Positions 24,573 through 31,979 of a stretch of DNA of 41,143 bases are shown piece after piece. A program made the position numbers and the translations under genes. How positions within the stretch are numbered: position 1 is the first letter of the stretch; each line of letters begins with the position of its first letter. This DNA comes from an uncultured Bacteroidales bacterium (GTDB taxonomy: Bacteria; Bacteroidota; Bacteroidia; Bacteroidales; F082). Location: NCBI GenBank assembly GCA_900318265.1, contig ONKA01000024.1, positions 1 to 41,143 on the forward strand, in the 5' to 3' direction. The notes beneath the pieces are model-generated. The model was not told where the DNA came from and ran no database searches. It was given only the letters and a program-made list of their open reading frames with translations.

Positions 24573-25232
24573 ATGAGACGATCGTATTTTAAACATTTGT
24601 TTTTGACGGTTTTAGTGCTTCTTGTTATGCCTTCCTGCCTCAAAGAAGGCAACGAGACGATTTTGGTTAACGATCCGCAGGACATCCCTTTCATCACCGA
24701 ATACCTTCCCGAAGATCTGCTCAACTTGTTCGGTGAAGAAAACGTTTATTTCGGCGACCAGCCCCCTATAGTCGACATGGAGTTTAAGTCGATGCACGAG
24801 TATGCCGCCACCAATTTGCAGCCACCTTTTTCGCCACAGCCGGGACAGCTTTCGCCTATCACGCATTACCATAAAATCAACCAACAGTACTACCAGATTG
24901 CTGAATATGTTAGCATGACTTCTGAGGAGGTTTATTGCAAACAGATTTCGCCTGTGTATCTCACGGGTAGCGGCAACAACTTCACGGTCTATTATCGCGA
25001 AGCACCACAAACAGAAGGCCATCCCGAGCATGCGGTTCTTTTTTCCGGCACCTTGACATCTGATGGGGTGATGGGTTTTATGTATGGCTATAAGATAATG
25101 GGGTATAACGACTCCATTGTGCCCCCTACGGTTTATCCCGTCAACTCCATCTTCATCTTCAAGGACCATGATGGGATAGCGGAGCGGTACTCTTGGTATA
25201 ACGATTCCCTTGTCAACCCTGAAAATCGATGA
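24573..25232 (+). CDS. Lipoprotein of unknown function
   Basis: The 219-residue protein has a lipoprotein signal ending in MPSC (Cys22). The mature part begins with an acidic stretch and contains TEYLPEDLLNLFGEENVYFGDQPP and a beta-rich C-terminal half with VYLTGSGNNFTVYYRE and VLFSGTLTSDGVMGFMYGY. I do not recognise a family. It starts 4 bases after the T9SS cargo gene and ends 4 bases before the outer-membrane barrel gene, so the three probably form one functional surface unit. Confidence 0.8.
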   Translation: MRRSYFKHLFLTVLVLLVMPSCLKEGNETILVNDPQDIPFITEYLPEDLLNLFGEENVYFGDQPPIVDMEFKSMHEYAATNLQPPFSPQPGQLSPITHYHKINQQYYQIAEYVSMTSEEVYCKQISPVYLTGSGNNFTVYYREAPQTEGHPEHAVLFSGTLTSDGVMGFMYGYKIMGYNDSIVPPTVYPVNSIFIFKDHDGIAERYSWYNDSLVNPENR

Positions 25233-25236
25233 AGCC

Positions 25237-26082
25237 ATGAAGAGATTCGCTTTTGTTTTGGCTTTTGGCCTTTTGTCAATGGCTTCGTTGCATGCGCAGT
25301 TTGCCAAGCCTTTGAAAAACAGGAATTATTTGTGCCGCAACACAAGCGCATTGAGCATTGGCCTGACGGGTAGTATTGCTGGTAACGACATGGTTTATAC
25401 TGCCGTAAGTAAGTCTATACTGAAGCCTTATCTCGCTCCGACGGGAGGGCTTGCCCTTGAGTGGAACACTATGGGTGGACTTGCGGTGGGCCTCGACGCC
25501 TCCTATGCCATGCGTGGTTCAAACGAGGTCTTTGTCACGGAGTTTCTGACCAGTTATACCACCACGACGTTCGCTCGTGTCAATTATGCGATGCGGATGA
25601 ACGCAGTCGAGGTGCGCATCCCCATCACATGGTATTTGGGTTATGATGAGACTTTCAGACCTTACATCTATATTGCTCCTCGTTTCGACCTCTGGCTCAA
25701 TGGCAACCTCCGTTGGGAACGCACCTACGACGACGAGAGTTATGCCCCCGTGACGTATGAGAGTGAATTGAACAAAGCCACCATGCAACCTTACGACATC
25801 AGTGCGGTGGCAGGTGTGGGCCTTTGCAGTCGCATCATGGTGAAACAGACCCGACTGTTTTTTAAGTTCGACCTTTCTTATGGCATGAGCGTGCTGAACA
25901 ATTTCTCGCAACAGGAAATGGACGAGTCGATTCCGTTTCAAGGATGGGGCGATATTGAGCATGAGACCTTGGGCAATCGATATCTGCAGAATGTGGAGGC
26001 ACGCCTGACCCTCTTGGTGCCTATGCGAAAGCTTCTAAAGGATGCCTGCGCATTCGACCAAAAAATGAGGAAAGGCAAATAA
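25237..26082 (+). CDS. Outer membrane beta-barrel protein, PorT/OmpW-like size
   Basis: The 281-residue protein has a signal peptide (MKRFAFVLAFGLLSMASLHAQ). Its amphipathic beta strands are typical of the 8- to 10-stranded outer-membrane barrel (PF13568-like) family of Bacteroidetes: GLALEWNTMGGLAVGLDASY, MNAVEVRIPITWYLGY, FRPYIYIAPRFDLWLNGNL and AVAGVGLCSRI. I chose the ATG at 25237; the longer frame starts with TTG inside the previous gene. Role unknown; the neighbours suggest a surface complex with the two preceding proteins. Confidence 0.8.
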   Translation: MKRFAFVLAFGLLSMASLHAQFAKPLKNRNYLCRNTSALSIGLTGSIAGNDMVYTAVSKSILKPYLAPTGGLALEWNTMGGLAVGLDASYAMRGSNEVFVTEFLTSYTTTTFARVNYAMRMNAVEVRIPITWYLGYDETFRPYIYIAPRFDLWLNGNLRWERTYDDESYAPVTYESELNKATMQPYDISAVAGVGLCSRIMVKQTRLFFKFDLSYGMSVLNNFSQQEMDESIPFQGWGDIEHETLGNRYLQNVEARLTLLVPMRKLLKDACAFDQKMRKGK

Positions 26083-26095
26083 ACCCATTTGAACG

Positions 26096-28201
26096 ATGAC
26101 CGACCTGAGCAAATATCCCTTTGTCAGGATGCTGATTCCTTTTGCCTTGGGCATTTGGGTCGGCATTTTTGTTGTTGCTCTTCGGTTGTCGCCCACGTTT
26201 TTGATTGCTGCTGCATTGGCACTCCTGGCCATGGCAGCGTTGATGGCATTTTTGTTGAAGCATCAACGGAACAGTTGGTTCTTTGGCGCGGTCATGGCTT
26301 GTTACCTGTTTATGGCGGGTTATTCGTTGGCTCGGGTGCATGAGGCGGAGGTGCAAAGAGACTATTACCGCAATTTCCAGACGCATGCGAGCAATTACGT
26401 GGCTCGCGTATACGACTATCCCACAGAGCGTCCCAATTCAATCCGGACGGTATTGGAATTGGAGTATCAGTTTGGCGACAGTGCCGCTTCGCGCCCTGTT
26501 TCTGGCAAGGTGATGGCGTATTTTCCCAAGTCCGACTCGGCTTTTGCCTTGCATTACGGAGATTTGATTGCCATTCCAGCGCCCATCCGCGAGGTCACGC
26601 CGCCATTGAACCCCGAGGAGTTCGACTATCGAGCTTATCTTGGGCGCAAAGGCATCACGGGACAGGTCTATCTGAAGGACGAGGATTGGATTGACCTGCA
26701 GACCAATGATGCCAATCCGATTTACGCCTTTTCCTATCGTTTTCGTGATATCTTGCTGGCCTCGTTGCAGCGCAGTGGCTTAAGCGACGATGAGTTTGGT
26801 GTGGCCGCTGCCATACTATTGGGCTACGATGATTACCTCGCCGATGAAGTGCGCAAGAACTATGTGGCTGCAGGCTCCATGCATATCCTTTGCGTGTCGG
26901 GCATGCATGTGGGCATCATCTATCTTTTGGCTTCGTTCCTTTTGGGTTTCCTCAACCGCAAGAAGTGGCAAAAGACGTTGAAACAGGTGCTTCTATTGGC
27001 CTTGATCTGGTTTTATGCCCTCATCGCGGGTCTTTCACCCTCCATTTTGCGCGCCTCGCTGATGATTAGTTTTGTCATCATTGGAGAGATGATTCGTCGT
27101 AAGGGGTTCATCATCAACTCCATAGCGGCATCGGCTTTCATCTTGCTTTGCATTAACCCGAACAACTTGTTTGAAATCGGTTTCCTGTTGTCGTATGCGG
27201 CTGTCATGGGCATCGTGGTGTTGCAAAGGCCGATTTACAATATGCTGTATGTCAAGAACAAACTGCTTGACAAGGCCTGGCAGATTACGGCAGTTGCCTT
27301 GTCGGCACAAATCGCGACGATTCCTTTTACCTTGTTCTATTTCCATCAGTTCACCACCTATTTCTGGCTTAGCAACCTATTCATGACTCCGATTTCATTC
27401 ATCGTGGTGATCAGCGGGATGATATTGCTTCTGGTGTCTTGGATACCTTATGTCAACACGCTGGTTGGCTATCTGGTTTGGGGTGCGGTGTATGTGATGA
27501 ACTGGGTGGTGGCCAAGATTGAAGGCATTCCTTATTCCATCATCAAAGGCTTGTATGTCAGCGATTTTGAGTTTGCCGTGTTGCTGGTGGCTTTGCTGCT
27601 GCTTATGCTGACTTTCATGTTGCGTAAACGACGTTTGTTCATCGCCATGTTGGCGGCATTGTTGGTCGTGATGGCTTCGGTAACCCTCAGGCTGTATGGC
27701 TCCGATGAACAGAAAGGGATGACGGCATTCAGCCTGCGCAACCACACGGCCATTGATTTCGTCAGTGGTGGGGAGCATGTCCTTTTGGCCGACTCCACGT
27801 TGATGGCCGACGAATCCACTGTCGACTATAGCATAAAAGGCGCTTGGAGCAAACGTCACCTGTCGCACCATCCGCAAGTTTTTGGGTTAGATGAAGATTA
27901 TGCGAATCAGTATGTGTGCAAAAAGTCCAATTTGGTCTCATTTGACGGAAAGTTGTTGGCGCTTTGGGACGGCCAACAGTTCGATGATAGCCTGTCCTAT
28001 CGGCTTCCTGTGGATTATCTCTTGGTTTCAGGGAAGCAAAAGCCCGATGTGCAAGCTGTCGTGAATGGCTATGATGCCAAGATGCTTCTCATCGACGGCT
28101 CAGTGCCGCGCTATTTGGCTGAAAAATGGGTGTCGCAGGCCGAGACTTTGCACCTTCCATATTATAATGTTGGTGAAGGAGCTATGGAAATAGGTTTTTA
28201 A
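26096..28201 (+). CDS. comEC: ComEC/Rec2-family DNA uptake channel protein
   Basis: The 701-residue inner-membrane protein begins with several hydrophobic helices and a DUF4131-type soluble domain (about 25-210), with the phrases TPPLNPEEFDYRAYLGRKGI and LGYDDYLADEVRKNYVAAG. The competence domain follows (about 220-500), with ILCVSGMHVGIIYLLASFLL and AGLSPSILRASLM. The last 150 residues are a degenerate region without the metal-binding HXHXDH motif of full-length ComEC, which is common in Bacteroidetes. ComEC passes single-stranded DNA through the inner membrane. No other competence gene is present, so competence itself is not shown. Confidence 0.92.
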   Translation: MTDLSKYPFVRMLIPFALGIWVGIFVVALRLSPTFLIAAALALLAMAALMAFLLKHQRNSWFFGAVMACYLFMAGYSLARVHEAEVQRDYYRNFQTHASNYVARVYDYPTERPNSIRTVLELEYQFGDSAASRPVSGKVMAYFPKSDSAFALHYGDLIAIPAPIREVTPPLNPEEFDYRAYLGRKGITGQVYLKDEDWIDLQTNDANPIYAFSYRFRDILLASLQRSGLSDDEFGVAAAILLGYDDYLADEVRKNYVAAGSMHILCVSGMHVGIIYLLASFLLGFLNRKKWQKTLKQVLLLALIWFYALIAGLSPSILRASLMISFVIIGEMIRRKGFIINSIAASAFILLCINPNNLFEIGFLLSYAAVMGIVVLQRPIYNMLYVKNKLLDKAWQITAVALSAQIATIPFTLFYFHQFTTYFWLSNLFMTPISFIVVISGMILLLVSWIPYVNTLVGYLVWGAVYVMNWVVAKIEGIPYSIIKGLYVSDFEFAVLLVALLLLMLTFMLRKRRLFIAMLAALLVVMASVTLRLYGSDEQKGMTAFSLRNHTAIDFVSGGEHVLLADSTLMADESTVDYSIKGAWSKRHLSHHPQVFGLDEDYANQYVCKKSNLVSFDGKLLALWDGQQFDDSLSYRLPVDYLLVSGKQKPDVQAVVNGYDAKMLLIDGSVPRYLAEKWVSQAETLHLPYYNVGEGAMEIGF

Positions 28202-28266
28202 TTTATTGTTTTACAATAGATTATAAAATATACCGAAAAATATCTCAAAAAAATGAAAAAAATTGC

Positions 28267-28297
28267 TTGCCAGTTTGGAAAAAGGTTGTACTTTTGC
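28267..28297 (+). promoter_or_regulatory. Strong stable-RNA promoter upstream of tRNA-Asp
   Basis: TTG at 28267-28269 and TACTTTTGC at 28289-28297 have 19-base spacing, preceded by an A-rich tract (28247-28262) resembling an UP element. The wider block, including GGAAAAAGGTTGTACTTTTG and CACCCGC, is nearly repeated at 41073-41108, so it looks like a stable-RNA promoter type. Confidence 0.88.
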
Positions 28298-28334
28298 ACC
28301 CGCAAAGCAAAGCAATAGAGTTCTTTTTCAGGCT

Positions 28335-28401
28335 GGTCCGGTAGTTCAGCTTGGTTAGAATGCCTGCCTGTCACGCGCGAGTTCGAGTCTCGTCCGGACC
28401 G
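28335..28401 (+). tRNA. tRNA-Asp (GTC), apparently 8 nt short
   Basis: The acceptor arms GGTCCGG (28335-28341) and CCGGACC (28394-28400), the D arm, the anticodon loop CTGTCAC with GTC at 28370-28372, and the T arm GCGAG-TTCGAGT-CTCGT are all intact. Between the anticodon loop and the T stem only GC (28375-28376) remains, where about 10 bases are expected. From memory, Bacteroidetes tRNA-Asp has AGGAGGTC here, so the 3' half of the anticodon stem and the variable loop are missing. Total length is 67 instead of about 75. It is therefore either a decayed copy or an assembly error. Promoter and terminator are present. Confidence 0.75.
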
Positions 28402-28402
28402 C

Positions 28403-28437
28403 AAAGAGCGCAAGTCGAAAGGCCTGCGCTCTTTTCG
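28403..28437 (+). terminator. Terminator-like hairpin between tRNA-Asp and capA-like gene
   Basis: AAAGAGCGCA (28403-28412) pairs with TGCGCTCTTT (28425-28434), followed by one more T, then CGTTT and the ATG at 28441. It would end the tRNA transcript but sits right before the CapA-family start, with no promoter in between. Confidence 0.75.
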
Positions 28438-28440
28438 TTT

Positions 28441-29604
28441 ATGAAAGGTAAATTCGAAAATACGACACCCTTCCTTCATCAGCTGTCTTTCGTACTGATC
28501 GTTTGGATTATGCTGGGTTCCCTTTTCATGCTCGATGAGGCGGAACGGCAGGAAAAGGAACGCCGGGAATGGGAGGCTTATCGTGCTGACAGCCTGGTCA
28601 CTTTGCTTTTTGCAGGCGACATCATGGGTCACACACCCCAATATCAAGTGGCTTATAATCCTGAGACGGGAGAATATGATTATTCGGATTGCTTCCGCTA
28701 TGTGGAGCCCTACGTGCAGGAGGCGGATTTTGCCTGCGGTAACTTGGAAGTCACTTTGGGAGGACCACCTTATGCGGGTTATCCTTGCTTTTCTTCCCCC
28801 GACGCTTTGCTGTTTGAGGTTCAAAACATCGGTTTCGACCTGCTTTTCACTGCCAACAACCATGTGCTCGACCGTGGCAAGCCTGGGGTGGAACGCACCA
28901 TCATGATGCTCGATAGTGTGGGCATGCCTCATGCCGGCAGTTATGTCGACACACTCAGCCGCGACACGAGCTATCCGTTGATCATGGATGTTAGAGGCTT
29001 GAAGGTGGGCTTCATCAATGCGACTTACGGCACTAATGGCATCAGGGAAAAAGCGCCGAATGTGGTGAACAGGCTCGATACGGTGCAAATGGCCCGCGAC
29101 TTGGAACGGCTTGCCGAGATGGGCGCAGACCTGAAAGTGGCAGTGCTGCATTGGGGTAATGAATACGAGCTGAAAGGCAACAAGAGCCAGCTACGCTGTG
29201 CCCAGTCGCTGGCCAACCACGGCGCCGACCTCATCATTGGCGGACATCCCCATGTGGTGCAAAATGCTGATACAATATTCAATGCATCGGGCGAACCAGT
29301 CGTGCTCTATTATTCCATGGGCAATTTCATCTCCAACCAACAGCGATTGGAGACCAAGGGCGGCATCATGGTCAAGGCAACGGTAAACCGCTTTACGGGA
29401 CGCGTCGAGGCCACTGAATACATCCCTTACTTTGTGTACATTGGCACTATCCATGGGAAACACCAATACTATGTCGTGCCCTGTGTGCCTTATCTCAATG
29501 GGGAATATGATTTCAGTCTGCCCAAATACGACAGCACCCTGTTGCATACCGAGTACAATGCCATCTCGGGACGCCTCTCCAACTTCGACCAGTGTCGGGA
29601 GTGA
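28441..29604 (+). CDS. CapA family (poly-gamma-glutamate synthesis-like) metallophosphatase
   Basis: The 387-residue protein has one N-terminal membrane anchor (about 15-31), then the CapA fold: LLFAGDIMGH (55-64, metal-binding Asp60 and His64), CGNLEVTLGG, FDLLFTANNHVLDRG, LHWGNEY and IIGGHPHVVQ. CapA proteins are calcineurin-like enzymes tied to capsule polyglutamate export in Bacillus. In Bacteroidetes the substrate is unknown, and no capB/capC genes are here. I chose the ATG at 28441; the longer frame would start inside the tRNA. No promoter is visible between the tRNA hairpin and the start, so expression may depend on read-through from the tRNA promoter. Confidence 0.87.
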   Translation: MKGKFENTTPFLHQLSFVLIVWIMLGSLFMLDEAERQEKERREWEAYRADSLVTLLFAGDIMGHTPQYQVAYNPETGEYDYSDCFRYVEPYVQEADFACGNLEVTLGGPPYAGYPCFSSPDALLFEVQNIGFDLLFTANNHVLDRGKPGVERTIMMLDSVGMPHAGSYVDTLSRDTSYPLIMDVRGLKVGFINATYGTNGIREKAPNVVNRLDTVQMARDLERLAEMGADLKVAVLHWGNEYELKGNKSQLRCAQSLANHGADLIIGGHPHVVQNADTIFNASGEPVVLYYSMGNFISNQQRLETKGGIMVKATVNRFTGRVEATEYIPYFVYIGTIHGKHQYYVVPCVPYLNGEYDFSLPKYDSTLLHTEYNAISGRLSNFDQCRE

Positions 29605-29611
29605 TTTCAGA

Positions 29612-29644
29612 TTTGCCCCGCGTCGTTTTTATTCCTATTTTTGC
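29612..29644 (+). promoter_or_regulatory. Promoter for prfC
   Basis: TTTG at 29612-29615 and TATTTTTGC at 29636-29644 are 20 bases apart. The predicted leader before the ATG at 29772 is about 120 bases, the longest for a protein gene in the window. Confidence 0.75.
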
Positions 29645-29677
29645 ACGCTTTTTTTGACGGCCTTGTCTTTCTACATC

Positions 29678-29694
29678 GAAGACCAATGGTCTTC
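29678..29694 (+). other. Hairpin in the prfC leader
   Basis: GAAGACC (29678-29684) pairs with GGTCTTC (29688-29694) around AAT. No T tract follows, so it is not a terminator. Downstream lies an AT-rich TTCTCTAATTCTCAAATTCT microrepeat. A regulatory role is possible but unproven. Confidence 0.4.
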
Positions 29695-29771
29695 TCTCCA
29701 ATTCAATAGTATTTCAACATAGGCAAGCAAGAAATAGCAATTCTCTAATTCTCAAATTCTTGACGAATATT

Positions 29772-31346
29772 ATGTCATTTATCGATGAAATCAACAGACG
29801 GCGGACCTTCGCCATCGTCAGCCACCCCGACGCGGGTAAGACTACATTGACCGAGAAACTGCTGCTCTACGGCGGCGCCATCCAAGTGGCCGGTGCCGTG
29901 AAGTCGAACAAGATCCGCAAGACCGCCACTTCCGACTGGATGGAGATCGAGCGCCAACGTGGCATCTCGGTGGCTACCTCTGTCATGGGTTTTGATTATA
30001 AGGATATCAAGATCAACATCTTGGATACCCCTGGCCACAAGGACTTCGCCGAAGACACCTTCCGCACTTTGACGGCTGTCGACAGCGTCATCGTGGTCAT
30101 CGACTCGGCCAAAGGCGTTGAGTCGCAGACAGAGAAGCTGGTCGAGGTGTGCCGCATGAGGAATACACCCATCATCGTGTTCATCAACAAGATGGACCGA
30201 CCTGGCATGGATCCTTTCGAGCTGTTGGACGAAATCGAGCAGAAGCTGAACATCCGCCTGACGCCATTGAGCTGGCCTATCAACAGTGGACCGAAGTTCA
30301 AGGGCGTGTATAGCATCTATGACAAGAGCCTGTATCTCTTCAACTCCGACAAGCAGCACATCACCGAAGGCATTGCTTTCGACGATCTTAACAACCCCGA
30401 GTTGGACAAGATGATAGGCGAGGATGCCGAGACCTTGCGCAATGAGACCGAGTTGGTGCAAGGCGTTTATGACGACTTCTCCCGCGAAGCCTATCTGAAA
30501 GGCGACATCTGCCCTGTGTTCTTCGGCTCTGCCTTGAACAATTTTGGCGTGAAGGAACTGCTGGACTGTTTCATCGAGATTGCGCCTACGCCCATTGGTC
30601 GCGACACGGTGGAACGCCGCATCGAGCCGACGGAGGAGAAGTTCACAGGATTTGTCTTCAAGATCCACGCCAACATGGACCCCAACCACCGCGACCGTAT
30701 CGCCTTTGTGCGCGTGGTGTCGGGACGCTTCGAGCGCAACAAGAACTACTTCCACGTGCGTCAGCGCCGAGAGTTGAAGTTCTCCAACCCCACGGCTTTT
30801 ATGGCGCAGAAGAAATCCGTCCTTGATGAAGCCTATCCTGGTGACATCGTGGGTCTCTACGATGCTGGCAACTTCAAGATCGGTGACACGCTGACCGAGG
30901 GAGAAATCCTCAACTACAAAGGCATCCCGAGTTTCTCGCCCGAGCAGTTCCGTTATGTGGAGAACGCTGACCCGATGAAGTCGAAACAGTTGGCCAAGGG
31001 CTTGGAACAACTCACCGACGAGGGCGTGGCACAACTCTTTACGGGTAAGATGACTGGGCGCAAGATCATCGGCACGGTGGGTGAGTTGCAGTTTGAGGTC
31101 ATCCAATATCGTTTGTTGCATGAGTACAATGCCTCCTGCCGCTATGAACCTATCTCTCTCTATAAGACCGCATGGATTACTAGTGACAACGAGGCTCAAC
31201 TCGCCGACTTCAAGATGCGCAAGGCCTTGAATCTGGCTGAGGACAAAGAGGGTAGGGACGTCTTCCTTGCCGAGTCGCCTTATGCCTTGCAGATGGCGAT
31301 GGAGAAATACCCCGACATCGAGTTCCACTTCACTTCGGAGTTCTGA
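29772..31346 (+). CDS. prfC: Peptide chain release factor 3
   Basis: The 524-residue translational GTPase removes RF1 and RF2 from the ribosome after termination. The G domain shows SHPDAGKTT (17-25), the switch region with [19 protein letters not shown] and NKMDRPG. The protein continues with a beta-barrel domain and the RF3-specific C-terminal domain ([17 protein letters not shown]). Length is typical, and RQRGISV with the [13 protein letters not shown] start separates RF3 from EF-G and LepA. I chose the ATG at 29772; an upstream TTG at 29760 is in frame but less likely. Confidence 0.96.
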   Translation: MSFIDEINRRRTFAIVSHPDAGKTTLTEKLLLYGGAIQVAGAVKSNKIRKTATSDWMEIERQRGISVATSVMGFDYKDIKINILDTPGHKDFAEDTFRTLTAVDSVIVVIDSAKGVESQTEKLVEVCRMRNTPIIVFINKMDRPGMDPFELLDEIEQKLNIRLTPLSWPINSGPKFKGVYSIYDKSLYLFNSDKQHITEGIAFDDLNNPELDKMIGEDAETLRNETELVQGVYDDFSREAYLKGDICPVFFGSALNNFGVKELLDCFIEIAPTPIGRDTVERRIEPTEEKFTGFVFKIHANMDPNHRDRIAFVRVVSGRFERNKNYFHVRQRRELKFSNPTAFMAQKKSVLDEAYPGDIVGLYDAGNFKIGDTLTEGEILNYKGIPSFSPEQFRYVENADPMKSKQLAKGLEQLTDEGVAQLFTGKMTGRKIIGTVGELQFEVIQYRLLHEYNASCRYEPISLYKTAWITSDNEAQLADFKMRKALNLAEDKEGRDVFLAESPYALQMAMEKYPDIEFHFTSEF

Positions 31347-31363
31347 TTTTTTCAACTTTTTTC

Positions 31364-31394
31364 TTGCACCAATTCAATTAATCCCTAATTTTGC
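31364..31394 (+). promoter_or_regulatory. Promoter for mscL
   Basis: TTG at 31364-31366 and TAATTTTGC at 31386-31394 are 19 bases apart, 40 bases before the mscL ATG. Confidence 0.8.
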
Positions 31395-31433
31395 AATCAA
31401 ATCATTATTGTTTAACCATTAAAACCTATTGCA

Positions 31434-31847
31434 ATGGGATTATTCAAAGAATTTAAAGAGTTTGCCGTTAAAGGCAACGTGATGGACATGGCTATTGGTG
31501 TCGTCATCGGCGGCGCTTTTGGCAAGATCGTTACTTCCTTGGTGTCCGACATCATCATGCCGCTCATCGGTGCTGCCACGGGTGGCCTCAACTTCACGGA
31601 GTGGAAGTGGGTGATTCGCGAAGCCGTCATGGAGGGTGAAAATGTCGTGAAGCCCGAGCTGGCCTTGACATGGGGTAACTTCATCCAAGTCATCTTCGAC
31701 TTCCTCATCATCGCCTTCTGCATCTTCTTGGTGGTGAAAGGCCTCAACTCGCTGAAGAAGAAGGAAGAGCCTGCTCCTGAAGCTCCCAAGGGTCCAAGTC
31801 AAGAGGAACTCCTCACCGAAATTCGCGATTTGCTGAAGAACAAGTAA
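31434..31847 (+). CDS. mscL: Large-conductance mechanosensitive channel
   Basis: The 137-residue protein has the N-terminal amphipathic helix [20 protein letters not shown], the first pore helix [25 protein letters not shown], a periplasmic loop, the second helix (about 79-100) and a charged C-terminal bundle. MscL opens on hypo-osmotic shock to release solutes. It has its own promoter and terminator. Confidence 0.96.
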   Translation: MGLFKEFKEFAVKGNVMDMAIGVVIGGAFGKIVTSLVSDIIMPLIGAATGGLNFTEWKWVIREAVMEGENVVKPELALTWGNFIQVIFDFLIIAFCIFLVVKGLNSLKKKEEPAPEAPKGPSQEELLTEIRDLLKNK

Positions 31848-31867
31848 TCTTTGGCTCGTCCTCAAAT

Positions 31868-31907
31868 GAAAAGCATCCACCTAAACGAAGGGTGGGTGCT
31901 TTTTTTG
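31868..31907 (+). terminator. Rho-independent terminator of mscL
   Basis: AAAGCATCCACC (31870-31881) pairs with GGTGGGTGCTTT (31891-31902, one T-G pair) around TAAACGAAG, followed by a T tract ending at 31906. Confidence 0.85.
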
Positions 31908-31908
31908 C

Positions 31909-31932
31909 GGTCCCTGAGCCTGTCGAAGGGCC
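31909..31932. repeat. Half copy of the CTGAGCC-TGTCGAAG palindrome family (copy A3)
   Basis: The sequence with core CCCTGAGCCTGTCGAAGGGC is one arm of the element seen at 2953-3016 and 10545-10609; the opposite arm is missing. It lies between the mscL terminator and the promoter of the next gene. Confidence 0.8.
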
Positions 31933-31950
31933 GCTTTTAGAAAAAAACAC

Positions 31951-31959
31951 TACATTTGC
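31951..31959 (+). promoter_or_regulatory. -7 box for the gliding-motility-domain cargo gene
   Basis: TACATTTGC matches TANNTTTGC, 20 bases before the ATG at 31980. The upstream region shows no clear TTG and carries the half repeat, so this promoter may have formed downstream of an inserted element. Confidence 0.55.
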
Positions 31960-31979
31960 AGTTTCAATGAATAGGCACA

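Noticed and set aside
26096-28201. ComEC truncated by mutation because the metallo-beta-lactamase motif is missing
   Set aside because: The C-terminal 150 residues are present and Bacteroidetes ComEC proteins commonly have this degenerate end; no frameshift or early stop is seen.
29775-31355. 526-codon minus-strand frame covering the whole of prfC
   Set aside because: prfC on the + strand has all GTPase motifs; the opposite frame is open because of GC-rich third positions.
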